A DNA stretch of 64,000 bases from Aulostomus chinensis (taxonomy: Eukaryota > Chordata > Actinopteri > Syngnathiformes > Aulostomidae): contig JBBMOA010000007.1 in NCBI GenBank assembly GCA_037954235.1, positions 25,125,457-25,189,456 on the forward strand, read 5' to 3'. Positions 24,001 to 37,558 of this stretch are shown piece by piece (position 1 is the stretch's first letter; every line of letters starts with the position of its first letter). The notes below the pieces were generated by a model. That model worked only from the letters and a program-made list of their open reading frames with translations, did not search any database and had not been told where the DNA came from. The position numbers and the translations under genes were made by a program.

Positions 24001-27000
24001 TATTTTCATCAGTGAAAAAGAAATACAAATGTTTTTCAGATGGAAGGATCTGTTCTCATTGGTTTTCAAGATGAAGCTCTCGATGCCTCACAAAGGAAAT
24101 ACAAACAATCTGCATCTGATTAGAAGCATTTATAGTTTACTGGTACTCCACTTATTTGGCTGACTCAGATTCTACAGTAGCATTAAACCTCTTTTGGAAG
24201 TAGTGGCAGTGGGCCCACAAGATAACCACTTTTTTTCCCCCTCTTCTTTATAGCATCACATTCAGCAGATCAAAGAGGGTATTTTCCTGTGAAATCATCT
24301 CCCTAACAGCCACGATATAGTTGAGTAACATCACGGAGGCCATGAAACCTGATGAATGAATAACATTGTATAACTTCTGTTTTTAAAAACTCACTTGAGC
24401 AAAGCAGTGCTGTTTGATAAGTACAGGGACGCCTCCTATCTGAAGTACTTGAATGGGAACTCAAGTACTATTTATATCTGTAAGACTGTAGAAAACAGGC
24501 TCCTGTTTCTCACTGGCCTTTGGTCACAGGCTGCAGAACATCAGAGGACTCAGTCGTTATTAAGACTTCAATTGGCATTGATACAAGTGTTGGTCGAGCA
24601 TCAGATATCCAAATGAACTACAACTCATCCTCCATGGCTGTAGTCCTTGTCTGTCTTTCATGTTTCTCGGGACGCTTTTCATTGTAAAGTGTAAAACCTT
24701 GATTCATTCTGAAAACTCTTTCATAACCTAGCACAGATCCAGGCAAGTCTGGAACTGGTGTTTTGCTGGTGTCCGTCATAACTACACTATATTTTTCATC
24801 TTGGGTATGAAAAGTAGCTCCATTAGCGTTGCAGGTATTTAGAACTTAATGTCTCTTTGATTATCCTGTTGAGACCTGTGGTTCTGTACGAGGAACAAAG
24901 GAGAAGAGGGAGACCGGCATTTTTTTGAAGATTAACTTTCTATTGTGCCCTTGGTAAAAGGCCAGTTCCTTCTACCGGGCAGTCAAGCTCACTAACCAGC
25001 GAGCCTGCAATATATCAGAGACGGTTGAGAAACGCGACAGCGTGCTGAAGAGCCATTTCCTGTATCTGTGTCATGTGGGTTTATCCACTGTCTGGCCCTT
25101 AAGGAGATGAGCAGCAGCAGTGCCTGAATCTTGAGCGCAGATTCTAAGTACTGTAAATATTGGTTTCATTTTTCACCAGGCACAATCAACAAGCACTGCT
25201 CTTAATAACTTTATACTTTAATCTGGTAAACACAGAAGATTGGCACAACGCTATGCTGCTTTCTCACGTTGCTTTTTGTTTCTCACTCATCAAACATGGC
25301 GTGTTTTTGTCTCGTAGGTTTGGAAATAGTCATTGCACATCATTGTATTTCTCTGCCTGCAGGCAAGATGATAGTTCAGCCTTAAGTCATCGTTAACGCA
25401 TTCATGCTTAGTTGATTCATGGAGTGGATGAAAAATGCATCCAGGTAAATTGTTGGTTTGCTCTGATGAGAATGCTGATTTTTACTTTTGATGTGTCACG
25501 GTTGTTAAGCTTTTCAGTTTCCTTTACATTTAAGCTAAATCTGCTCCACTGACCACAGGAGCTACTGTATGTGCACCCACTCAGGTCCAGATTCAAGTGG
25601 CAGGCCTGTTTTTTCTCTCCATGTGCCGCTACAGTGACCTGTAAGATTTAAGTTTGCAAAAAAACTACATAAAGCAGTTAACAACAAAACAGTGCAATCT
25701 GTAGAAATGATGGAATACCTAATTGTAGCTGCTGCCTCTGGAAAGTGGTGGAAGAAAGGAAGGATGGAGTTGGTACCCCTTGTAAGAGAGTTCCAGTATC
25801 TCAGGTTCTTGTTCTTGAGTGAGGGGACTATGGACTGAGATATGGGCCAGATTGGATTGGAGCAGTAGGAGAAGCTTTGAGCTCAATTTTCCACAACGTG
25901 GTGACAAAAAGAGAGCTGAACTACATGCAGGGTTTATGACCAAAAGAACAAGACTGTGGATACAAACGGTTGAAATTAGTTTCCTCAAGAGGATGGCTGG
26001 CCTCCTCCTTAGTGATATGATGAGGAATCCGGTCATCATTGAAGGAGCCCCTGCCTCTTTGCATCCAAAGGATTCAGTTTAGGTGGTTCAGCCATGTAGT
26101 CAGGATGCCACCTTCCTAGGGAGGTGTTCCAGACATGTCTAGCTGGGAGGAGGCAAGGCAGATGGAGGACCAGGTGCAGGAAGTATATCTCTACTACGGC
26201 CTGGGAACGCCTCAGAATCTCCCATGCAGAGCTGGTTGATGTGGGCAGGGAAAAGCTTGTTTGTGGTTCCCTGAAACTGGAACTGCTTCCCCTGTGACCA
26301 GACTTTGGTTAAACAGTAGAAGATGGATGGATGTGTAGCAGGTACTCACGGTACCATCGGCACTGTGAAGCTGCTGTGTTTCTATCCTCACAAATCAAAA
26401 TAAATCAATCAGATCAATGTGTATCCATGACTTTGTGAGTAAAATGATCAATATGAGCTGCTAATATTACAATGAATGTAAACATAATGAGGCTCGTGTT
26501 TGTGGTCTGATATCTCATGAGAGTGTGTGGCTGGCTCATAGCTGCATGCAACAAACATGCTGCTGGTGTAGCAGGAACGGATACGCACTCTTATCAGATC
26601 CAAGAATGCAGGAAGGTCAAGCCATCAACAACAACAACAGGACACCTACGTATTGGATTATGATTGGATTTTCTGTCAAGGAAAGTAGTTGCACATTGCC
26701 CCTCTTAAATCTATTTAGATGTCTGTATTTTGTGTAGTGCACCAATGCTAACAGAGGAAAGGGAATATTGAGAAAAACATAAATGAGTCCAGGCTGTAGT
26801 CCTGGAGAGGAAGAACCAGGGCCTGGGGGGAAGGGAGATTTGACAGGCTTGCGTTGGTTATTGGTGGCAGTAGAGAGATAAGAACAGCTTCTATTTTGAC
26901 TGGAGAATACTCTGTATCTGTTCCTCTCACACAGGCTGACTCACAATTAGTCTGTCTCCATATCATCGCCTCCTCCAACCTTCTTCTCCTGTCCTGTCAT

Positions 27001-30000
27001 TCCTCCTTTCCCTTTTTCCAATTCTTGGCATCTCACCCCTGACATACACCTCACTAGGGAAATCACACTCTCGCAACACATCCCTCTCAAGTTAAAGCTC
27101 ATTCATAGCAGAAACACCGGCCCTCCCTCTGCCTCTCGCTTCAGGGCCTTTCTGTCTCTCCCGTGGGGCCGTCATTACAAGATACTTTGTCTACCGCAAG
27201 TAGCAAAGTGTTGCTACACCATCAGGATCTGTTAAAACATCTTACAACTAATTTTAACCTCAATGTTTCATCTCCTTCCCCCTCCCTCAGGCTGCAGAGT
27301 CTGGCATTGTGAAGATTAAGACCATTGCAGCCAGGAATACAGACATACTGGCAGGTGAGTGAATGTCAACCAGTGTTTCCTGTGGACCAAGAGGTTTCGG
27401 CAACATGTCTGGTGGTCACTCATAAGGTTGAAGTCATGGAGATTTGAATGTAAAATCATGGAATTAATGCAGAATCAACACAAGTGAATATATGTAAATC
27501 CACTGTAGGTCCTCCACCTTTACACAATTAATATACTCAAATTAGTCCCTGAGGGGCTGAAGGGGCTCCACTTGTTTTGTACGTGTGTGTTGTGGGCTGA
27601 AAATAAACCAGTGTCCAGCCGGTGCATATCTCTTTGGATCCGGTGCTCCATTTTTTTTCCACAGTTCAGCACATTCTCACCTTTGCGTAACGGCATTGTC
27701 TGTATACAATCACCATGATTTTTCCAGTCAGCCACATCAGCGTCAGACACGCTGATGCTGACATGCCATCTCAGCCCCCAGATGCCTTCACAGCACTGCC
27801 ATAGCACTGCTGCAAAATGAAGCTAAATGGTTTTAATTTCATTGATGAAAACCAGACTAAAAATGTCAGTTGACTCCCTTTTATCAGATGATGTTGTCTA
27901 GTTCATGTTGACCGGTGCTGGGCCACCATCAGTGGTGGTGGTCATGTTATTTTTCTTAAAGTTCCAGACTGTTTTAGCTGCTTTAGTTTTTGCAGTTTCC
28001 CCCTAAATAACTATAACATCCATGTTACAAATGATGGTTTATAAAAACCTCATTAAGTTGATGTTTATTGAAAACACTGAAAGTCATACATAAAGTATTG
28101 TCATGATATTGATATTCAGGTTTTTGATCAAATATATTATGACATTTGATTTTGTCAACATATTCAAGCTCTGCTTTAAACTCACAAGAATGAATGACTT
28201 GACGTGTTTAGTTATTACTATCGTAAGTACATTTTTGGCCACATCACCCGGCCTAATGTTGAATAACAATACTTCAAGTGATAACATGTGACTAAAACTG
28301 CAAATACCGGCTGCCCGAAAGCCCTGAAGAATCACATTAAGGCTCACCTCCAAGATGTCACAGTCAGTTTTCATGCACTAAAACTAGACTGAAATAGTTG
28401 CTGTGCTGGCAGCAGAGCTAGTCACAGAGCCAAATGTATAAAAGCGACTGCTCATTCAAAATACTGAGTTGACTTCTAGGATGGGCCAGTTTTTTCAACC
28501 ATGTTGCAGCAGACTGGTGTAAAAGTGGCTGTTAGTCCATTGCTGTAACTCCCTCTGCTGCCCATACAGTGTCGATGAGTGTACGGCTATACTAGATTAA
28601 TAAACATGTCTGAGTATGCAGCATGAACTTACTGGTGGAGCTGGCGGGTAGCATAATATCAGTTCCTCGGGTAATAATCATTTCAAGAAAATGCCAAGTC
28701 TGGGCCGAGTCTGTCGGCAAGCAACCCAGCTGCTGTAAATGTTGCTTAAAAGCAACAGTACATCTAATTTATTCCAGCATCTCAAACAGAGGCATGCAGC
28801 CAATGTTTACAGATAGAACACCTGATTAAAAACAGGTTAAAACATTAGTGGAATCACAACACCTTCTTTTTCCTTTGCATTCTGAAGCATGTAATCTACC
28901 CAGCATCTGTACTGTAACCAAAACAACAGCATGTCTCTCCTTTTTTCCTGCAGCTCTGAAGGAGAACAGCTCAGAGGTGGTGCAGCCTTTCCTGATGGGC
29001 TGTGGCACCAAAGAGCCTAAAATCACCCAGCTGTGTCTGGCTGCCATTCAGAGGCTCATGTCCCATGAGGTGGTATCTGAGGTGAGGAGGCTAAGCTGCA
29101 GCAGCACAAGAATTAACATGCTAGCAAATACAGTACATACTGTACACCGTGGCAAATATCCAGAGTAGAGATATGTACACATAATAGGTGTGGCTATGCA
29201 TATCTACAAGTCTCATGAAGCACGCGTATAAAACATCTCCCCACTTCCAACGTGAAGGATGAACGCTGATAGTATGCTGGCTGTTATCAGAGGCTTCTCA
29301 GGGCTCGCCAAGCTTTATAAGTTTTGATGTCAACCGTAGCAAATGCTCCTGCTGTAGTGGATCCTCAAGACATTCCATACTGCTCGGTGTATCATATCAA
29401 ACTGTTGTATATCTTGACACCTCAAAGATGCTCAGTATAGCAAAACACTTCTCTCCCTTATGGTCTCAAAATTAGTGTTTAAGGGGGGGTTTTTGGCCTG
29501 TGCGACAGCCATGACTGGAGGAACTATGATTTGGGGTCTCCGATGGGACTTCCTGTCCCAGTGAAGGCGATAACCAAGCCACACCTTCAGGCAACTCCTG
29601 AAAATTTAAAACACAGAATCACTTGGACTCAATGAATGAACTGACACAAGGCTTTGTGAATACAACAGTGGTTCTTATCACACCAGGAATCCCATGTTTG
29701 AGGTAGCTAAGGCAAGTGAACTCTGGATTGATTCTGTGCAAATGTGAAAGGTGAGACTGAGCAATTTTACCTGTTGAAAAATCCGAAAAAAAACTGTAAC
29801 ACTCATCTTATGGGACAAAAACAAAGTGAAGCATTCATATTGAGAAAAACACTAAAACACTGATAACCACATTGGCAGCTTCGAGATGTAGATGGTGAGT
29901 ACTTTGACAAAGAAGGACAGATGCTGAAGCCTGTTAAAGTTTTTTTTAACCCATGTTCAACACTTCAAACCTGCCATTGTGATTGAAGGTTTTTTAGCCT

Positions 30001-32635
30001 TTCTCTCAGTATGAATGTCCTGCCTTTTGTCCAATTTTCCCCCCCAGGATTTACCCTCCCGCCAAACCCCCCCCCCCCCCCAAAAAAAACCTGTTTTACA
30101 CAGTTAAATTAACATTAGACAATGAATGCTGAAAGTGATGGACTGCTGCACCGCACTATCATTGTCTGCTGTCATTGCACTCAAGGAACATCTAGGTCAC
30201 ACTTCAACAATTCTACAAAACACACACACTGTGATCCGTAGAGGATTGTAGCTCCTCTTCCCTGCCAGAAGCACTCATTAGCAACCCCGAACTACAAGGT
30301 TTAAAAGCTTGGAGACGGCCTCGATAGACAATAGTCAACTACCTCAGTATTGATTCTTGAGGTGATGCTGGAGAGAACTATGTCATGTAACTTTGTCATG
30401 TGGAGAGTGTTATTTGGTGGTACTCGGTTTCTCCTGGGAGGGAGAGTGATCTGAGCAGTGTCTTGAAAGAAATGCTGTGATACGAAGGAACAAACACTGC
30501 GTTGCCACAAACTGATGTTTCCACCGCATGGACATCTGTTGCCTAATTACCTAATTTATGCTTTGCCTTCTGCAACAAACTCTCGTGCTCTCGTGACGGC
30601 CATATGCTCCTCCACTGCATCCCATATCGTGAAATGGGTTTTAGCTGCCTGCCCCACTAAAAATGTGCACTTACGGTTATTGGATGATTTTGTGGTATTA
30701 TAGTCCATAATGTGGCAACCCCCTTCCCCAGTGTAAGCTCTGAACAGAGAAACAGGTCATGGTAAACATAATGAATGTAAATGAAAATTAGAGCAGGAAA
30801 AAAAATGTACAATTACTTGTTTTTCTTGTTTAATAACATTACAGATTTACTACAATTCAACAGAGTTTCATGGATTTGTTTTACTATAAATTATTCATGA
30901 ATCATTCTAAAAAAAAAAATAGATGACAAATAAATCGGTATTGAAATAAATCTCGTGTATGATTCAAAATCTCATTACCAATTGGAAATGAATGTGTTCA
31001 GATCCAAGGTGTTTCATGAATAAATGGAGTTTTGGATCATTTGACTCAAGAAAGGACATAAAGGGACACATTCTGTCAGCGTCAAGTGACATAATATGAA
31101 CTGGCAGTTGGATTTTGTTTTATTGAACTGTGATGATGTTGTGACCCCGAGGCCATCGGCACCAGCTGGTCCTACAAGGATGTTTTTGTGCATGTTCGTG
31201 ATATAGTCTTGTCTGACCTCAGGCTCTTCTCTCACTTGCTCTTTGTCTTGTCACAAGTGAGCAAATCTGATATCTGAGCTGAGGGTGAGAAGTGGCGGAT
31301 GAATTTACATAAGTATGGACGTAAACAAGTTGTCTGTGCGTATGTGGCAGGCGGCAGCGGGGAACATCATCAACATGTTGTGGCAGCTGATGGAAAATGG
31401 TTTGGAGGAACTGAAGCTTCTACAGACAGTCCTGGTGCTGCTGACCACCAACACAGTGGTACACGATGAAGTACTTTCAAAGGTATAAAGCCTGCATACT
31501 CTGCTATCACGAAAATAGTCTTGTCTGTTTCTGCTTGTCTCACTGGGGCACATCTGGAGCAAGAAGGCACCATTTTCCTCTGTTCAGTCTGCTCAGTTTC
31601 CAGCTCTTGTTGAACGATTTCAATTTACTCCTTCCAGTGATGCAGGACAGCCATTATAGTAAATAAGTACGTATTGATTTAGTTCACCCATTGCCTGTGT
31701 TTACATAATATTGTCATGTTTTGTCCCTGCACAGGCCATTGTACTGTGTTTCCGCCTTCACTTCACCAAGGACAACATCACCAACAACACAGCGGCTGCT
31801 ACTGTCAGACAGGTCGTCACGGTGGTCTTTGAGAGGATGGTGGCTGAGGACGAGCGCTTCAAAGGTCAGGAGGTGTTAACGCCTTTTCAGGGTCCATTAT
31901 GTTTGTGACTGGGTGATAATTTAACGTGACCTTGACAGAGTGCAGAAAAATGAACTGAAAAATGTTGACCTCATTGAAGATTTCTCTCAGATTGAAGCAT
32001 CGGTCCTAAATTCATGAAGCACTGAGCGCAGGTTTAGAGCTGTAGAGTATAGAGTGGCGTACAGGATGTTATTTTTGCGCATTTGGAAACCTGCATTAGT
32101 CGTTTCATTCGTTATTTATTATTAATCAATCATTGGCTTTCCTACTCTGAACAATTAATTTCCTTGTTGCTTCACAGATTTTCCCATCGTACCAAATGTG
32201 AGGTGTGTAAATGTACACATGTTTTTATTGTGTTTACTGCCCAGGCATTGTGGAGCAGCCTCCTCCAGTCCAGGGAAATACCAATCGGCGCTCTGTTAGT
32301 ACCCTGAGGCCTAGCGCCAAAGACGCATACATGCTCTTCCAGGTATGTCCACCAGGGGGCAGCAGCTCTCTTCACAGGTTTATGCTCCTGTTCATCCATG
32401 GACAAAGTTGCTTTTGAGACATTGCTGTTAATGTTAAGTCATCAGTGGTAGATAGATTAGGGCCTCATGCTGGGTGATTTGTTGATACTGACAAGAAATG
32501 GAAGTTGTCCCTGTAGTTTGAAATTAATGATATTACCAGTGTTGAAACTCCTGATGTAGAAAAGGAATGGGCACTTTGTCTGGATGAAGGCTGTCCTCCC
32601 AGCAGAGTTCAGTGATGGCACTCTTTCAGCCTCTG

Positions 32636-32678
<43 letters not shown>

Positions 32679-35600
32679 ACATCATTGTTGTGAATGCTGT
32701 TGTGTTCTTTTCTGCAGGATCTGTGCCAGCTGGTGAATGCCGATGCCCCCTACTGGCTCGTGGGGATGACAGAAATGACACGGACATTTGGCCTGGAACT
32801 GCTGGAGTCTGTCCTTAATGATTTTCCTGGTGTATTCCTACAGGTGCTTAATGATAATTGGCTTTTTATGTATAAATTATAGAACAGTAGACATGCTTTC
32901 AGAATGCAATGACCATAAAAGCACACTGCTACTACAATACAACCTCAGAAATGGCCAGCACCATTACAACATATCCTATACTGAAGTACATGCCATATGA
33001 CTTCTACAATTAAAAAGTAATGCGTATTTGCATTACAATCGTTTGTCGTATCCCCCAATCCATCTGTTTTCTTTTTTCCCCACCCAGCACCAGGAGTTCA
33101 GTTTCTTGCTGAAGGAAAGGGTGTGTCCTCTCGTCATCAAGCTCTTCTCCCCCAACATTAAGTTCCGTCAAGGCAGCAGCAGCGCAGCCTCTCCAGCACC
33201 TGTGGAGAAACCTTACTTTCCCATCTGCATGAGGCTGCTACGCGTGGTCTCTGTCCTCATCAAGCACTTCTACAGTTTACTGGTAAGGAGCCAATCGGCA
33301 GTGATGGTCGACTGGCCAGAACTGTTGCCTGATGGGTGCTTTATGGGTAAGGGATTTCCTCAAGCACTGAGCTGATGCTTTTGTGATGTTGTAGTTTTGT
33401 CTTAGTTCTGCCCCAGGCACTTAAATCTGACTAATCTAGTGTTGCAGCTGTGCTTATTTAGTGATACCCTATCAATCTGGGAGACAGAAATGTGTGTTTT
33501 CACCCATTTTCAGGCTTTAGTGTGCTTCATTAAAGCTTAAAAGCAATCATAGATTTTACCAGAGGCCATTTGGGAGTTAAAGGACCATCACTCTATTTTG
33601 CAAGCCAGACGTCTGACACGTGTGTTTGCTTGTTTTGCAGGTGACTGAATGTGAGATATTCTTGTCTCTGCTGGTGAAGTTCCTGGATGGAGAAAAGCCT
33701 CAGTGGTTGAGAGCAGTGGCTGTGGAATCAGTCCATAGGCTATGTGTGCAGCCACATTTATTACGGTAAGATTCGGTTAGCTTGTTTTCAAGTCTGACTT
33801 AATTTAATATGCACATGCCCACATGTGTACATTGACAGAGTCATTGGTCTGCGTGATTGTCTCCCCTGTCATTAGTGACTTTGAGGAGATCCTTTCCTCG
33901 AGGCAGTCCCTTCCCCTGCAATCAATCAGTGCTGTACTTATCATGACAGCTGTACGTTTCTGTACGAGGTTTTGTTTACAGTTCTAAAATTAACAACAAA
34001 TAAATACAAATGACATAGCATCATCAGCTCTGACTTAACTTACTCTGTTTTTTTAATTCAGTAAATTGGTACAATCAGGCTGAGTGGCTTTCAGTCTGGC
34101 AGCACAGCTCCCGTTGGTCAGACATTCACCCAAGTCATTGATCTTTTAGTCCAGAGTTAAATATTTAACCATTTACTAGGAAATTTAGGATGTGTCTTGA
34201 TGCCGATGCTCGTCATCCTGGATGCTGAGGAATTCTAGTGTAATATATATGAGTTTTATTTGCATGCTAATGTTATTATACAGACTGTTCATCTTTTACA
34301 AGAAGTTTTTGGCTGCAGCTTCTCTTTATCAGCCCGTAAGAGAAGTGCTGTGCTTAGGAGATTTATGCAGAAGCGGGCCTGAGCTTTCCTCCCTCCAGGT
34401 GGTTGAACCACAGGTCAGGCAGCAGTGCCCTCTACCTCTTGCTGCTCTGGCTACACGTTGAAAGTGAAATCTCTGCCAAATTTGAATGCTTTTTTTTTTT
34501 TTCAGTTTGCCTGTTTGGAGTAGCCCAGTGAATAAGATGAGTTTTATAGTTGTGCAGTGACGATTCCAGTGGCAATAGTAGTTTTAACACGAAAACCAAC
34601 CTGTTTTGGGGACAAGAGAATTGCACATGAGCACTAAATGCCCAACAGTTCGGACTTCCCCCATAATCTGTGTTCTTTGCGCTTCTTCAGATCCTTCTGC
34701 CAGTCGTATGACATGAAGCAGCACTCCACGAAGGTATTCAGAGACATTGTCAATGCCCTGGGCTCCTTCATCCAGTCCCTCTTCATCGTCCCTAACGTGG
34801 GCAATACTTCGGCGATCAGTGCTCCAGCCGGTCAGTTCTCTGCTTTTAAGATGATCATATCTTCATACATGAGCTCAGAGAATTCTGCTGTCATTTTACA
34901 TGTCTGATCAACTTTGATTTATTGAAGACTCTCTTTGACTAATCTCATCCATTCTTCCTCCCTTAATTATCTCTAAACATCTGTCCAGGAGGCTCGGGTT
35001 CAGGGGTCCAGGGCACAGCACAGGGTGGTCCAGGGACAGGAGGGGTCAGCTCGAACCTGACCACCCAGGCTGCCTTTGAGTACCGTGGCACCTGGATCCC
35101 CCTTATGACTGTAAGCGTCCAGGGCAGCGCAAAGGCTACCTAGTAAGTACTTATATCAGACTGACTACTTTGTTTACTTGTCTCATTTTTTCTGTGTCTT
35201 TACACAAACATTTCAACTTGTATAATATAATATTAAAAAAAATAGCACAGTTGAATTACCGGTATCATGCAAGCGGTGATAAATGAATTTGCTTTAAACC
35301 CCAAGGGATGGTAATCGAGCAGAGATCAAAGGCTTAAACCTCCAGGAGGAGTGAAGATACTATTACTATTAGTCATTGGTACTTAAGAGGAAAGCAGGGT
35401 TTAAAACACAGGGAATTACATTAGCCAGGGGTCTTCCTGTAAAAGAGAGGTGTTGTTAAATTACCCTCTTGGACTCTAACGGAATCTATTTGCTGTAATT
35501 AGGATTCCTGGTTTTTCCAGAGAATGTTGAAGAGGGGATGGTCACACACCTTTTGATGTGCTCAACCTCGCAGGGCAGAAAATCAGAACAACAGCTGCTT

Positions 35601-37494
35601 TTTCTATGAAACTAGCAAAAACAACAACTGTGGTCTGGGTCTGAATTCATTTAATACACAAACTGGAAAGTTGGATGATTGAAAATTGAAAGAGGCAGAT
35701 TTTTGGAATTGAAATAAACTTGATATATGGTGTTCTTTTAAGTCATTACTGAAATGTCCACATTCTTGGATAAGAATGTATTCATACATCCTTTGAACTC
35801 ATGGAGGAACACAAAGGCCTTTTTTTTCGACGAACACTTTCTCACTAATGTTCGTGCATACAAGAACATACACACATTTCCCACGTTTTTGATCTTTTAG
35901 CCTAGAAATGCTGGACAAAGTTGAGCCCCCATCGATCCCAGAGGGCTACGCCATGTCAGTAGCCTTCAGTGCTCTGCTGGACCTGGTGAGAGGGATTACC
36001 ACCATGATTGAAAGAGAGCTGGCCATCGAGGAGGAGGTGGCTGCTGAGTTCAGGGAGACACACCCGGATCAGGAGTGGCAGCCTCCATCCGGTGAGAATA
36101 GACGAATGGAATTGTTTAAGGAGCGAGACGGGCAGGTTTCCATAGCGATGAGAAATGTTCAAAAGTTATAGGACATTGACTCGCTGACTGCTTCATTAGA
36201 TACACTTGTGATTCAGCACAATAGCTCTGGCTCTCACAAAGGTAATAATGTTAAGCTTTGTATTACACACTCAGAGAGGTAACGTTTATTATTTATGGTT
36301 TAGTTTGTTGTGGTGTCGAACCAGACTGCATTTGATTGGGAGATGTTTATTATTTTGCTGCAGTAGAACAGCCACTACACAGTATGACCTCAATAATATC
36401 CATAATGGATTGTAAAGGTATGATGAGCTGAAAACACGTTTGATTCGTGACAAACATGTCTGCTGTGGTGCAAAGAATCCATAATGAAGTCATCCAAGCA
36501 TGTTGTCATCATCACAGGAACTCATCTGGTGTGGGAGGAAATGGTCAATGCGTCCTGGTGTGGTCTGCTGGCTGCCCTGTCTCTCCTGCTCGACGCCAGG
36601 TACATAAACGCTGAATCGCTGTCCTGTAATCAGCAGTCATTCTGGATCTTCAGAATCCTAATAGACACGAAAGAGTTTCCTCTTTGTAGTAAAGCGGCTC
36701 ACTTTATTTTTACATCTCTTGCGTGTTTTCAGCACTGATGAGACAGCAACTGAGAACATCCTGAAGGCAGAGTTGACCATGGCCTCATTGTGTGGTCGTC
36801 TGGGCCTGGTGACGCCACGTGATGCCTTCATCACAGCCATCTGCAAAGCCTCTCTGCCACCACACTATGCCCTGACTGTTCTCAGTAGCAATGCTGCCAA
36901 TCTCTCCAGCAAAGGTAGGACACCTAAGACTGCTTAGGGAGCCCCTCAGGTCTGGTCTTACCTCATCCTTGGACAAGACATCACCCGAATGCTTAAGCTC
37001 TTTTACACACACACACGGCCTTGAAGTTCCGTGATAATACTGCACACCATTTGCATGGAAGTTTGTTTTCTTTCTTTGATATTGGCAGCGTAAATCCCCG
37101 AAGAAGACCTCCAGCCATGTGTATTTATGTTAAATTAATGAGCCCTTTTCCCCGGTATGTTTTGATGTGCATGCTGTTCAAATGAGCTTAACATGTAAAC
37201 TGTTGGTACTCTTCTTGTCCCTAATGCGCCACCTCTGTCCGTGTGACTTCTAATTAGGAAAACAGAGGAGAATGCATCTGGGGGAATGGCGACGTACACA
37301 CAGCCAATCAGACATTCACTGTTTACATATTAGCTTGTAGAAATAAATCCAGCAAATTGGGTCTCAGCTCGCGATACATGTTTACCTTGCAGTTAATTAA
37401 GAAGGCTTTTCTTGCATGAATTAGGCTTGTTACAAAACCTGTTAATCTGTATTACTGTGACACAGACCGAAACACTGAATCCTACATAAACATC

Positions 37495-37558
<64 letters not shown>

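Noticed and set aside
25819..26082. 87-aa open frame treated as a possible gene
   Set aside because: It is the decayed coding tail of the Rex3/RTE-type LINE and is frame-shifted.
30338..30346. CTACCTCA let-7 seed match in mon2
   Set aside because: It lies in intron 3, not in a mature mRNA.
35908..36171. Extension of mon2 exon 12 past 36091 into the following open sequence
   Set aside because: The protein match stops at 36091, where a good donor (GGTGAGAA) lies, and the frame joins exon 13 only from there.
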